64,000 nt of DNA from JAWVFM01 sp963843315 (GTDB lineage Bacteria; Actinomycetota; Thermoleophilia; Solirubrobacterales; 70-9), in NCBI GenBank assembly GCA_963843315.1, contig CAWJJU010000003.1, forward strand, positions 248,001 through 312,000, in the 5' to 3' direction. Each line of letters opens with the position of its first letter. Position 1 is the stretch's first letter. The position numbers were made by a program, and so were the translations under genes. Of the stretch, positions 17,502 through 25,499 are shown piece by piece. The notes beneath the pieces were generated by a model, which made no database searches, was not told the DNA's origin, and saw only the letters and a list, made by a program, of their open reading frames with translations.

Positions 17502-18210
17502 GAGCGACGCCGGCAGCCGTACGTATGCCAAGTTCACTTTCTTCAAGGTCGATCCCGCGTGGCAGCGGCGTGAGGAAGAGGAGCGCGCTGAGGATAAACG
17601 CGAGTTCCTCGCCGCCTGCGAAGACTTCGCCACGGACCGCTCGCTGCGCGCGTATTCGACCGTCGGAACTCGCGGCGACACGGACCTGATGCTGCTGGCC
17701 CAGAGCCCGGTCCTGGAGGACATCCACAGGTTCCACGTCGTGCTTGCGCAGAGCGGCCTGGCACGTTGGTCGAGCATGCCGCACTCATACCTGGCGATGA
17801 CGAAGCGGTCGCCCTACTCCGAGTCCGAGGCCCGGGCCGAGATCTGCACGTCGAAGCGCAAGTACCTGATCGTCTATCCGCTCGACAAGAAGCGCGAGTG
17901 GTACCGCCTGCCGATGGAGGAGCGCCGGCGGATCATGGCCGAACACATCGAGATCGGCAGGCGATACCCGGAGATCACGATCAACACGGCGTACTCCTTC
18001 GGCCTCGACGACCAGGAGTTCGTCGTGTCCTTCGAGGCCGACGACGTCGGCCAGTTCCTGGACCTCGTTCAGGACCTTCGGCCCTCCGAGTCGAGCGCCT
18101 ACACGCTCCGCGATACGCCCATCTTCACCTGCGTCTCCATGTCTGTCGCGCACGCGCTCGACGCGCTCGACGGCGCCGCCACGGCGCGCCACCTTCACTC
18201 GCTCGCCTGA
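17500..18210 (+). CDS. hemQ: Coproheme decarboxylase HemQ (chlorite dismutase family)
   Basis: 236 residues. Converts coproheme III to heme b by two decarboxylations, the last step of the coproporphyrin-dependent heme pathway used by Actinobacteria. Seen: YAKFTFFKVDPAWQ at the start, IVYPLDKKREWYRLP containing the conserved Tyr region, then RIMAEHIEIGRRYP with the expected proximal heme-ligand His, and TINTAYSFGLDDQEFVVSFE. The lack of the distal Arg that chlorite dismutases use was judged only from the overall motif, not by alignment. Start ATG 17500 matches family N-termini. Head-to-head with the membrane protein, sharing bases 17500-17501. Other heme genes are not in view; fprA follows on the same strand. 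Confidence 0.92.
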   Translation: MSDAGSRTYAKFTFFKVDPAWQRREEEERAEDKREFLAACEDFATDRSLRAYSTVGTRGDTDLMLLAQSPVLEDIHRFHVVLAQSGLARWSSMPHSYLAMTKRSPYSESEARAEICTSKRKYLIVYPLDKKREWYRLPMEERRRIMAEHIEIGRRYPEITINTAYSFGLDDQEFVVSFEADDVGQFLDLVQDLRPSESSAYTLRDTPIFTCVSMSVAHALDALDGAATARHLHSLA

Positions 18211-18272
18211 GGCCCCGGGCGGCGCTTGTCCGGCGAAGCCCCGGTCGCGGTTCATCTACCCTTCCGCGTCCG

Positions 18273-19682
18273 ATGAGCGCCCCTGGCACCGCCGACAAAC
18301 CCCTTCGCGTCGCCATCGTCGGCTCCGGCCCGGCCGGCTTCTACTCGGCTGAGCACCTTCACAAGCGCGAGGACATCCACGTCGCCGTGGACATGTTCGA
18401 CAGGCTGCCGACGCCCTTCGGCCTGGTTCGCGCAGGCGTCGCTCCCGACCATCCGAAGATCAAGTCGGTCACCCGCATGTACGAGAAGACCGCGGCGCGA
18501 GAGACGTTCCGCTTCTTCGGCGGCGTCGAGATCGGCCGCGACCTGACCCCGGCCGAGCTCGCCCAGCACTACCACGCCGTCGTCTACGCCTACGGCACCG
18601 CGACCGATCGCCAGCTGGGGATCGCTGGGGAGGGGCTGCCGGGAGTGCATGCCGCCACCGAGTTCGTCGCCTGGTACAACGCCCATCCCGATTTCGCCGA
18701 CCGCAGCTTCAACCTCGAATGCGAGCGCGCGATCGTGGTCGGCAACGGCAACGTCGCGGCCGACGTCGCCCGGATGCTCGCCCTCACGCGCTCGGAGCTG
18801 GAGGCCACCGACACGGCCGACTACGCGATCGACGCGCTGGCCGGCTCCAGCATCAGCGAGATCGTGATTCTCGGCCGCCGCGGGCCCGCGCAGGCGGCGT
18901 TCACGAACCCCGAGGTCCGCGAGCTCGGCGAGATGGCCGACGCCGACGTGATCGTCGACTCCGCCGACTGCGAGCTCGACGAGATCAGCCAGGCCTTCCT
19001 CGAATCCGACGACTCGGACCCCACCAACCAGCGAAACGTCGAGATCTTCACCGACTTCGCCTCGCGCGAGCCGGAGGGCAAGCGCAAGCGCATCGTCCTG
19101 AGGTTCTTCTCCTCGCCCCTGGAGATCCAGGGCGACGGCAAGGTCGAGCGCATCGTGCTGGGTCGAAACGAGCTGATTCGCGACGACTCGGGCGCCGTGC
19201 GGGCCCGCGACACGGGCCACCGCGAGACCCTCGACTGCGGGCTGGTCTTCCGCTCGATCGGCTACGCGGGCATCGGCCTCGAGGGCATCCCGTTCGACGA
19301 GGTGCGCGCGACCATCTCCAACGAGGGCGGTCGCGTCGTCGATCCGCACACGGGCGAGCAGGTCCCGGGCCTCTACGCCGTGGGCTGGATCAAGCGCGGC
19401 CCCAGCGGCGTGATCGGCACCAACAAGAAGGACGCCCAGGAGACCGTCGACAACCTCTTCGCGGACGTCGATGCGGGCAGGGTGCCCGAGGCCGGCGGCT
19501 CCCAGGCCGACTTCGACGCGCTCCTGAGCGAGCGCGACCCCCGCCACGTCACCTGGGAGGGCTGGGGGATCATCGACGAGGTCGAGAAGGGCCGGGGCGA
19601 GCCGCATGGCCGGCCCCGCATCAAGATCTCGCAGGTCGAGGAGATGCGCGAGCACGTGCACGGCCCGGTGACGGAGAGCTAG
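18273..19682 (+). CDS. fprA: Ferredoxin--NADP+ reductase, adrenodoxin reductase type (FprA-like)
   Basis: 469 residues. FAD enzyme passing electrons between NADPH and ferredoxin. Seen: FAD Rossmann motif VAIVGSGPAGFYSAEHL, PFGLVRAGVAPDHPKIKSV, the NADPH motif VVGNGNVAADVARML, and the C-terminal GWIKRGPSGVIGTNKKDA typical of FprA. Length fits the family. A TACCCT box lies 10 bases before ATG 18273. The bolA gene follows after 4 bases, so reductase and BolA are probably one transcript; with grxD and erpA close by, the context is Fe-S or heme electron supply. Confidence 0.93.
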   Translation: MSAPGTADKPLRVAIVGSGPAGFYSAEHLHKREDIHVAVDMFDRLPTPFGLVRAGVAPDHPKIKSVTRMYEKTAARETFRFFGGVEIGRDLTPAELAQHYHAVVYAYGTATDRQLGIAGEGLPGVHAATEFVAWYNAHPDFADRSFNLECERAIVVGNGNVAADVARMLALTRSELEATDTADYAIDALAGSSISEIVILGRRGPAQAAFTNPEVRELGEMADADVIVDSADCELDEISQAFLESDDSDPTNQRNVEIFTDFASREPEGKRKRIVLRFFSSPLEIQGDGKVERIVLGRNELIRDDSGAVRARDTGHRETLDCGLVFRSIGYAGIGLEGIPFDEVRATISNEGGRVVDPHTGEQVPGLYAVGWIKRGPSGVIGTNKKDAQETVDNLFADVDAGRVPEAGGSQADFDALLSERDPRHVTWEGWGIIDEVEKGRGEPHGRPRIKISQVEEMREHVHGPVTES

Positions 19683-19686
19683 GGCC

Positions 19687-19917
19687 TTGGCCGCCGACCT
19701 CGAGGAGATTCGCAGCCTGATCGCCGAGGCGCTGCCCGGCTCGGAGGTCGAGATCGTCGACGAGGGCGGCGGCGACCACCTGCGCGCCATCGTGACCGCC
19801 CCGCAGTTCGAGGGCCGCTCGCGGATCGACCAGCACCGGATGGTCAAGGCCGCCGTGCAGCACCGCATGGACGACGGCTCCATCCACGCCCTCTCCATCA
19901 CCGCAAATGTGAGCTGA
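19687..19917 (+). CDS. bolA: BolA/IbaG family protein
   Basis: 76 residues, initiating at TTG 19687, 4 bases after fprA. Sequence runs EEIRSLIAEALPGSEVEIVD, a GGGDHLRAIV strand and FEGRSRIDQHRMVKAAV, the fold with the invariant C-terminal His region (IHALSI). BolA proteins bind monothiol glutaredoxins through a shared [2Fe-2S] cluster; a CGFS glutaredoxin gene lies 110 bases downstream on the same strand, the classical pairing. Likely role: iron-sulfur trafficking or sensing in the cytoplasm. Confidence 0.85.
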   Translation: MAADLEEIRSLIAEALPGSEVEIVDEGGGDHLRAIVTAPQFEGRSRIDQHRMVKAAVQHRMDDGSIHALSITANVS

Positions 19918-19963
19918 GGGTCTTTAGACCCGAAAGCAGCATGTAAGGATGCCGTAGGCATCC
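19918..19963 (+). terminator. Two tandem hairpins between bolA and grxD
   Basis: Directly after the bolA stop: GGGTCT-TT-AGACCC (19918-19931), then GGATGCC-GTA-GGCATCC (19947-19963), both perfect. No T-tract follows. They may terminate or attenuate the fprA-bolA message or stabilise its 3' end; grxD has its own -10 box further on. Confidence 0.4.
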
Positions 19964-20015
19964 GCAAGTGATTCAACGCAGTGCATCCCCCGCCGGGGCA
20001 AGCTGGGCCGCTCGC

Positions 20016-20021
20016 TAAGGT
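20016..20021 (+). promoter_or_regulatory. -10 box for grxD
   Basis: TAAGGT, 6 bases before ATG 20028 and directly abutting an in-frame GTG at 20022. The spacing favours a leaderless message starting at the ATG. Confidence 0.4.
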
Positions 20022-20027
20022 GTGGAC

Positions 20028-20429
20028 ATGGCAGATCCGCAGCTCAAGAGCCAGGTCGAGGAGCTCATCCGCGACAACAAGGTCCTTCTGTTCATGAAGG
20101 GCGTGCCCGAGGCGCCGCGTTGCGGCTTCTCCATGCGCGTCGTCGGAGTGCTGGAGCAGCTCGGGGTCGAGTACGGGGCGGTCGACGTCCTCCCGGTCCT
20201 GCAGCCGCTGCGCGAGGTCACCGGCGAGATCTCCGACTGGCAGACCTTCCCCCAGCTCTACGTCAACGGCGAGCTGCTGGGCGGCGCCGACATCGTCGAG
20301 GAGATGTTCGACTCGGGCGAGCTGGCCAAGGCGCTGGGCGTGACCCAGCCCGACGACGCCGAGCTCTCCGAGCCCGAGCGCATCCTTCCCGGCGGCTCTC
20401 AGCAGAGCCCGCCGATGCAGATCAACTAG
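20028..20429 (+). CDS. grxD: Monothiol glutaredoxin, Grx4/CGFS type
   Basis: 133 residues. Carries the CGFS active site (APRCGFSMRVVGVLEQLG) and the TFPQLYVNGELLGGADIVEEM glutathione/cluster-binding segment. CGFS glutaredoxins coordinate a [2Fe-2S] cluster with glutathione-like thiols and hand it to acceptors, and partner BolA. The C-terminal about 25 residues (ELSEPERILPGGSQQSPPMQ) are an extra acidic/proline tail. ATG 20028 is preferred over GTG 20022 because of the -10 spacing. Downstream is a convergent transporter gene about 110 bases away. Confidence 0.92.
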   Translation: MADPQLKSQVEELIRDNKVLLFMKGVPEAPRCGFSMRVVGVLEQLGVEYGAVDVLPVLQPLREVTGEISDWQTFPQLYVNGELLGGADIVEEMFDSGELAKALGVTQPDDAELSEPERILPGGSQQSPPMQIN

Positions 20430-20538
20430 CCGGCTCACCCACTCGCGGACGAGAAACGCTGCCCACGTCGGCGGATCGCGTCCATCGCCGGCGAACCCCC
20501 CGCGGCCCTTCTTCACAGAGACGAAGAGCGGACCTCGC

Positions 20539-21216
20539 CTACGCCGCGAATCCGCTGATCGCATCGCCGATCAGCTTGGCGCCGATGACCAGGCAAAGGA
20601 TGGTCATGATCGCGGCGTTGTTCTGTCTCATCCAGTCTTGGACCGACTCGAGCGTGGGCCGCGATCGGTCGCCGAGTGCGAAATAAAGGGCGACCGGAAC
20701 CGCGGTCCCCAGCGTCGCGATCAGCGTGAAAATCGCCAGCGCTGCGGCCTGCGCGCCGGCGGAGGCCCCCGTCTGTGCGATCGCCGCCGCGGCGCCGACG
20801 ATTAGCAAGAGGTTCTTGGGGTTCGCCGCCGAGAACGCCGCCCCGAGGGCCGCGGCTCGGCCGGCGGTGAAGTGGTCGACCGACCGCATCCACGTCGGCA
20901 TCTCGGCTTCCTCGCCACCGCGAGGCCGCTTTCGCCATTGCTTGACCGCGACCAACAGGAGTGCTCCCCCGAGCGCCAGCTTCAGGGCATTTACCCAGTC
21001 CGCCGGCTGACCTTGGTCGCTGGCGCTGGCTCCGCCGGAGGCAATGAGCACGATCGTTCCGACGCCCGCCACGCCGACCACCCAACCGAGGATGAACGCG
21101 GGTCCGTTCGAGCGAGCCCTCGGCGTTCCGAGCATCAGGATCACACCGATGATCGGGATCGGGCTGATCGCGGCGGCGACCGCGAACGCGAGAATCTGCC
21201 CGATTGCCTCGGCCAC
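20539..21216 (-). CDS. GAP/LysE-like family membrane transporter
   Basis: About 225 residues with six probable membrane segments. Start chosen at GTG 21216 (VAEAIGQILAFAVAAAISPIPI), which puts the first hydrophobic helix at the N-terminus as in the family; longer readings add unlikely sequence. The ISPIPIIGVILMLGTPRA and SAANPKNLLLIVGAAAAI segments resemble GAP (Sap) family proteins, related to LysE exporters and linked in mycobacteria to glycolipid export. Substrate unknown. A charged cytoplasmic loop (QWRKRPRGGEEAEMP) splits the two halves. Confidence 0.75.
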   Translation of the reverse strand: MAEAIGQILAFAVAAAISPIPIIGVILMLGTPRARSNGPAFILGWVVGVAGVGTIVLIASGGASASDQGQPADWVNALKLALGGALLLVAVKQWRKRPRGGEEAEMPTWMRSVDHFTAGRAAALGAAFSAANPKNLLLIVGAAAAIAQTGASAGAQAAALAIFTLIATLGTAVPVALYFALGDRSRPTLESVQDWMRQNNAAIMTILCLVIGAKLIGDAISGFAA

Positions 21217-21274
21217 GGGGCCAGCGTAGTGCAGCGTTGCCCCGACACACCGAGGCGCCACGACGGAGCGCGCG

Positions 21275-21372
21275 CATCAAATGCCGTCGCCGCATACGAG
21301 GCGCTGATCGGCGCCGGCTATGAGCCGGAGGTTGAGCGGACCTGGAGCGAGGACGCCGAGATGGACGGCTAT
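21275..21372 (+). pseudogene. Possible remnant of a thioredoxin-fold/GST-like gene
   Basis: One + strand frame reads NAVAAYEALIGAGYEPEVER followed by TWSEDAEMDGY, which looks like the first helix and strand of a glutathione S-transferase N-terminal domain, but no start, active-site strand or downstream fold is present. It sits between the transporter and erpA genes. The match is short and judged by eye, so it may be chance. Confidence 0.2.
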
Positions 21373-21378
21373 CGAGGC

Positions 21379-21759
21379 TCAGGCGGGGGTGGCGGCGCCG
21401 GCCGCCGGTGAGTCTTCCTTCACCTGGAAGGAGGACCCGCATCCGCAGGCGGCAACGACGTTCGGGTTGTTGACCACGAACCCTGCGCCCTGAAGGCCGT
21501 CGACGAAGTCGACCTGGCTGCCGATCACGAATTGCATGCTGACCTTGTCGACAACCACGGACACGCCGTTGTGCTCGAAGATGTGGTCGTCGTCCTTGGC
21601 CTGGTCGAGGGCGAGCGCGTACTGGAATCCGGAGCAACCGCCGCCGCGGACCGCCACGCGCAGCGCGGACTCGTCGGCGTTGTCGCGGCCGGCGACGAGA
21701 TCCTTGATCTTGTCCGCCGCGCCGTCGGTGAGCGTGATTGCTGAGTCGAGCGTCTCCAT
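21379..21759 (-). CDS. erpA: A-type iron-sulfur carrier (HesB/IscA/ErpA)
   Basis: 126 residues. The three cluster-ligating Cys are present: GGGCSGFQYALAL and the terminal AACGCGSSF. It accepts Fe-S clusters and passes them to apo-enzymes such as BioB and other radical-SAM or Fe-S proteins. The C-terminus adds a short Ala/Pro tail. ATG 21759 has a TAGAAT box 8 bases upstream, so it is probably leaderless and independently transcribed. Together with BolA and CGFS Grx nearby this forms an Fe-S delivery neighbourhood. Confidence 0.93.
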   Translation of the reverse strand: METLDSAITLTDGAADKIKDLVAGRDNADESALRVAVRGGGCSGFQYALALDQAKDDDHIFEHNGVSVVVDKVSMQFVIGSQVDFVDGLQGAGFVVNNPNVVAACGCGSSFQVKEDSPAAGAATPA

Positions 21760-21767
21760 GGCTTCAG

Positions 21768-21773
21768 ATTCTA
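21768..21773 (-). promoter_or_regulatory. -10 box for leaderless erpA
   Basis: TAGAAT on the minus strand ends 8 bases before ATG 21759. It is among the best TANNNT boxes in the window (close to TATAAT). No clear -35. Confidence 0.5.
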
Positions 21774-21862
21774 AAGCACGAGGACAACGGCACCGAAATC
21801 CTCCGCTTCGCGTCCGGTTTCGGCACGGATGGGCGCCACCGGGACCCGGCAGGGCACAGCGG

Positions 21863-22144
21863 CTACTGAAGCTCGGAAGTCCGCCATTCGAGGTATTCGA
21901 TGATTCGCCGCGAGTCGTGGACGATCTCCTCGCCGTCGACGAGCACGGGCACGCGCCGCTGGCGGGTCAGCTCCTCGATCTCCGGCCGGGCCGAGCGCTT
22001 GTAGGGGACGCGGACCGTCTCGTGCTCGACGCCGAGCTTGCGAAGCCGCCTCTCGACGGCGCCGCACGGGCAGAGGTAGTTCGTGCGGGTCGGGCACCGG
22101 TACAGAACCAACCGATCGCCCTCCTTCTTCGCGGGCGCAGCCAT
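21863..22144 (-). CDS. Thioredoxin-fold (glutaredoxin/GST N-terminal domain) protein
   Basis: 93 residues. A single thioredoxin fold: LVLYRCPTRTNYLCPCGAVE with a CPC motif at the active-site position, the cis-Pro segment RRVPVLVDGEEIVHDSRRII and a final helix YLEWRTSE, matching GST N-terminal domains but lacking the helical C-terminal domain. Its ATG overlaps the TGA of the upstream epimerase (TGATG), so the two are translated together. Function in glutathione- or mycothiol-linked redox chemistry is possible; the exact role is unknown. Confidence 0.75.
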   Translation of the reverse strand: MAAPAKKEGDRLVLYRCPTRTNYLCPCGAVERRLRKLGVEHETVRVPYKRSARPEIEELTRQRRVPVLVDGEEIVHDSRRIIEYLEWRTSELQ

Positions 22145-23214
22145 CAGACCCGCGCCAGCCGGTCGCCGATCGCGGCCGCGGCGCCGATGGCTCCGATCGC
22201 GGCCGACTCGAGCGAGCTGCGCGCGTAGCGCACGCGGTCGCCCAACTCGTCGCGCTGCCACTGCACCGCGTCCTCCAGTGTCTCCTCGTGCGGGCGGGAC
22301 TCGAAGCCCAGCTCGGTCCTGGCGCGCGTCGAGCGCGCCGTCCACCACAGGGCGCCGGCTCGGGCCTCGTCGCGCGTGGTCGCGATGGGCAGCCGCAGGC
22401 GCCCGGCCACCTCGATGGCCGCCGTCACGCTCGCGAGCGGGAGCTTGGTCTTCGGCGGCTCGCAGCCCGAGATGCGAGCCAGGTCGGCGAAGAGCCGGTC
22501 GAGGGTGAAGTTGCGGCCGCCCAGGATGTAGCGCTCGCCGGGCTCCCCCTTCTCGTCGGCGAGCAGGTGCCCCACAGCGACGTCGCGAACGTCGACGACG
22601 TTCAGGCCCCCGTCGATGTAGAACGGCACGCGGCCCAGCAGGAAGCGGCGGACGAGCCCCATCGACGTGCGGGTCGGGTCCTCGGGGCCGAGGACGAAGG
22701 TCGGGTTGACAAAGACGACGTCCAGGCCGTGCGCCGCGACACGCAGCGCCTCGTGCTCGGCCTCGTGCTTGGAGTTGACGTAGGCGATCCCCAGGTGGCC
22801 GATCTCGAACCGCGTGGACTCGTCGATCGCTCCGCGTGGCCTGGCGGCGCCGATCGCCGAGACCGAGGAGGTGTGGACCACCCGCTCGACCTTGGCGCTG
22901 AGCGCCTCCTCCATGACCAGGCGGGTGCCGCCGACGTTCGTGGCGAACACCGCCTCGCGATCCTTGCTGCGCATCGAGGTGCGTCCCGCGATGTGGAACA
23001 CGCGGTCGACTCCGGTCATCGAGCGGCGCACCGCGCGCCTGTCGGTCACGTCGCCCTTCACTCGCTCGACGTCGAGGCCGTCCAGGTGGCCGGCCTCGGT
23101 GGAGCGGCGAAGCAGGAGCCTGACGTCGTCGCCGCGCTCGAGGAGGGCGTGCACGACGTGGGTCCCCAGGAACCCAGCCCCGCCTGTTACCAGGGTCTTC
23201 GGCACGGGCGGCAT
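22144..23214 (-). CDS. NAD-dependent epimerase/dehydratase (extended SDR)
   Basis: 356 residues. Extended short-chain dehydrogenase: TLVTGGAGFLGTHVVHALL (NAD-binding Gly motif), GDVTDR, TSSVSAIG with the catalytic Ser, and YVNSK with the Tyr/Lys pair. The NPTFVLGPED segment and the overall layout resemble dihydroflavonol reductase/HpnA-like proteins. The substrate could be a hopanoid- or sugar-related carbonyl; not determinable here. No ribosome site is evident before ATG 23214. Divergent from degV with only 27 bases between starts. Confidence 0.85.
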   Translation of the reverse strand: MPPVPKTLVTGGAGFLGTHVVHALLERGDDVRLLLRRSTEAGHLDGLDVERVKGDVTDRRAVRRSMTGVDRVFHIAGRTSMRSKDREAVFATNVGGTRLVMEEALSAKVERVVHTSSVSAIGAARPRGAIDESTRFEIGHLGIAYVNSKHEAEHEALRVAAHGLDVVFVNPTFVLGPEDPTRTSMGLVRRFLLGRVPFYIDGGLNVVDVRDVAVGHLLADEKGEPGERYILGGRNFTLDRLFADLARISGCEPPKTKLPLASVTAAIEVAGRLRLPIATTRDEARAGALWWTARSTRARTELGFESRPHEETLEDAVQWQRDELGDRVRYARSSLESAAIGAIGAAAAIGDRLARV

Positions 23215-23241
23215 GGTAGGCGGAGTGATAGAACGGGTGCC

Positions 23242-24114
23242 TTGGGCTCAACCGCCATCGTCACCGACTCAACGTCGTACCTGCCAGATGAGATCACTGA
23301 AGGCAACGACATCCATCGCGTCAGCCTCTACGTCACCCTCGATGGCGAGCAGCGCCGCGAGATGGACATCGGCCGCGCTGAATACGACGCTTTCTTCGAG
23401 CGCCTCAGCGCGAGCGAGGAGGGAGCCTCCACGTCTCAGCCCTCGATCGGCGATTTCTGCGAGATCTACGGGCCGCTGCTGGACGAGGGACGCGAGATCG
23501 TCTCGATCCACATCTCCGCCGGGATCTCAGGCACCTACCAGGCCGCTACCCAGGCCCGCCAGAAGCTGATCGATGACGGCCGCGGGGGCGAACGGATCCA
23601 GGTCTACGACAGCCGCACCGCCTGCGGAGGCCAGGGGGTCGTCGTCCTGGCAGCGGCCCGCGCGTCGGCCCGGGGAGCGGACGGCAAGGAGTCGCTGGCC
23701 GCCGCTCAGCGCACCCGTGAGGAGCTCGAGATCTGGTTTGCGGTCGACACCCTCGAGTACCTGCGAAAGGGCGGGCGCATCGGCGCCGCCAGCGCGTTCC
23801 TGGGCTCGGCGCTTCAGATCAAGCCCATCCTCACCCTCCGCGAGGAGATCACCCCCGTGGAGCGGGTGCGCACGCGACGGCGCGCCTTCGAGCGCATGGT
23901 GGACTACGCCCGCCGCCGCCACGCCGACGGCGCCAACGCGTGGGTGGTGCAGCACATCCACGACCCCGAGACGGCACGCCGCCTGGTCGAGGAGTGCCGC
24001 CAGATCTTCGGCAACGACCCGGTCTTCGTCTCGGAGATCGGCCCCGTCATCGGGGCGCACGTCGGCCCCGGTCTGATCGGGGTCGGCGGGGTCTCGCTCG
24101 ACGCCCTCGCGTAG
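23242..24114 (+). CDS. DegV family fatty-acid-binding protein
   Basis: About 290 residues. Starts TAIVTDSTSYLPDE, the DegV signature, with the fatty-acid carboxylate site residues in STSQPSIGDF and HISAGISGTYQAA, and VDTLEYLRKGGRIGAASAFLGSALQIKPIL in the middle. DegV/FakB proteins present acyl chains to a kinase or acyltransferase. The start is placed at TTG 23242 because the family N-terminus begins within three codons and no ATG/GTG is in frame nearby. Ends 10 bases from the convergent AI-2E family gene. Confidence 0.88.
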   Translation: MGSTAIVTDSTSYLPDEITEGNDIHRVSLYVTLDGEQRREMDIGRAEYDAFFERLSASEEGASTSQPSIGDFCEIYGPLLDEGREIVSIHISAGISGTYQAATQARQKLIDDGRGGERIQVYDSRTACGGQGVVVLAAARASARGADGKESLAAAQRTREELEIWFAVDTLEYLRKGGRIGAASAFLGSALQIKPILTLREEITPVERVRTRRRAFERMVDYARRRHADGANAWVVQHIHDPETARRLVEECRQIFGNDPVFVSEIGPVIGAHVGPGLIGVGGVSLDALA

Positions 24115-24124
24115 GCGGCGGCTC

Positions 24125-25192
24125 TCAGCCGGCGGCCGGCTCGGGTCGAGCGGGAACCTTGGCGTCGCCGTGCGTGTAGCGCCAGTAGTCGCGCACGACG
24201 GCCTGGACCGCGGCGGCTGCCGGAATTGCCATCAACGCCCCGAGCACTCCCAGCAGCGAGCCGCCGATGAGAATCGCGACGATCACGATGAGCGGATGCA
24301 GCTGGACCGCGCGCCCGTACACATACGGCTGGATCATGTTGTTCTCGATCTGCTGATAGACGATCAGCACGGCCGCCCAAACGATCAGTCCCACCGGGAA
24401 GTCGTTGAACGAGACGACGATGCCCACGAGGATGCCTCCCAGCGTGGCCCCCACGAGCGGCACGAGGTCGAAGAACCCGAACAGGACCGCAAGCGGCAGG
24501 GCGAAGGGGATGTCGAGAATGCTCAGCGTGATGTAGGTGACCAGCCCCGCCAGCACGCTGATCACGAAGTTCCCGAAGACGTAGCCGGCGATCGCGTCCG
24601 ATACGTCGCCGGCCACCTTCCGCATTCGTGCCTCCCGCTCGGGGCGGAATTGTCGGAAGATGAACTCGAGCAGCCGATCGCCGTCGCGAACAAGGAAGAA
24701 CGCCATCACGAGGATGGAGAAGAGCTGGACCAGCCTCGTGAAGACGCCGACGGTGACGTCGCGAAGGGTGCCCGCGGCGTCCCCGAGCTTCGACGGCAGG
24801 TCCTGGGCCTGCTGGTTCAACTTGTCGGAGATCCCGTACTTGTTGTCGTACTTGCGAAAGGTCTGGTTGTGCCGCAGATCGCTGACGTACCCGGGGATGT
24901 TGTTCGAGAGGTCGCTGACGCCGGTCACGAGCGGCGGCACTATCAGCAGCCCCACCCCGACGATCCCGCTGAGGCCGGCGAGGTAGACCAGCAGCACCGC
25001 CAGCCACCTCGGAACGCTGCGACGGTCCAGCCAATTGACGGCCGGGGCGACGGCGACCGCGACGAAGAGGGCCACGAGAAAGAGCCCGACGACGTTGCGA
25101 ATCAGGTAGATCAGATAGATGACCGCGAATGCGGCCGTCGCCGCCACGACGACCCGCACCACAGTCGCGACCGACACCTGCGCCTGACCCAT
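24125..25192 (-). CDS. AI-2E/PerM family transporter
   Basis: 355 residues with about eight membrane helices and a soluble insert (about 90-150). Family marks: VVGLFLVALFVAVAVAPAVNWL at the start, VFGNFVISVLAGLVTYITL, PFALPLAVLFGFFDLVPLVG, and ENNMIQPYVYGRAVQLHPL near the end. Members export autoinducer-2 or act as Na+/H+ antiporters; the sequence does not say which. ATG 25192 has a TAGTCT box 6 bases upstream, suggesting a leaderless transcript. Confidence 0.88.
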   Translation of the reverse strand: MGQAQVSVATVVRVVVAATAAFAVIYLIYLIRNVVGLFLVALFVAVAVAPAVNWLDRRSVPRWLAVLLVYLAGLSGIVGVGLLIVPPLVTGVSDLSNNIPGYVSDLRHNQTFRKYDNKYGISDKLNQQAQDLPSKLGDAAGTLRDVTVGVFTRLVQLFSILVMAFFLVRDGDRLLEFIFRQFRPEREARMRKVAGDVSDAIAGYVFGNFVISVLAGLVTYITLSILDIPFALPLAVLFGFFDLVPLVGATLGGILVGIVVSFNDFPVGLIVWAAVLIVYQQIENNMIQPYVYGRAVQLHPLIVIVAILIGGSLLGVLGALMAIPAAAAVQAVVRDYWRYTHGDAKVPARPEPAAG

Positions 25193-25198
25193 GCGGCC

Positions 25199-25204
25199 AG
25201 ACTA
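25199..25204 (-). promoter_or_regulatory. -10 box for AI-2E family gene
   Basis: TAGTCT on the minus strand, 6 bases before ATG 25192; no ribosome site is present between them. Confidence 0.4.
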
Positions 25205-25223
25205 GGACCGCTTTCGGCCGGAA

Positions 25224-25499
25224 CTACCTGCGCCGCATGGCGAAGAGGCCGCCGATGGCGAAGCCAACCACCGCGGCGCCGATCGCGAGCTCGCGCTTGT
25301 GCTCACGCACCTGGCGGCGCCAGTCGGTGAGCTCGGTGACGCGGCCGCGCAGGGAGTCCACCGCGCCGGCGAGCTCCTCGCGCTGGAGCTGAATGTCCTG
25401 GCGGATCTGCGACGCGTTGCGGGTGCCCGGCGCGACGGTGCGAGCCGCGGTCAGGCCCGGCGTCTTCTCGGGGCGGCCGACGTCTGAGCCGTCGGTCAT
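25224..25499 (-). CDS. DUF3618 domain protein, small membrane-anchored
   Basis: 91 residues. Central coiled region NASQIRQDIQLQREELAGAVDSLRGRV is the DUF3618 signature, followed by a basic stretch and one C-terminal membrane helix (ELAIGAAVVGFAIGGLFAMR) with a positive tail. Usually found in actinobacterial envelope or stress operons with the holin-like protein that precedes it here. The ATG overlaps that gene's TGA (ATGA). Third gene of a three-gene operon; molecular role unknown. Confidence 0.85.
   Translation of the reverse strand: MTDGSDVGRPEKTPGLTAARTVAPGTRNASQIRQDIQLQREELAGAVDSLRGRVTELTDWRRQVREHKRELAIGAAVVGFAIGGLFAMRRR

Noticed and set aside
13173..17777. 1534-residue minus-strand protein spanning phosphatase-like and glycosyltransferase regions
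   Set aside because: Only its first part is real (phosphatase-like protein before the frameshift); the rest is out of frame with the true downstream genes.
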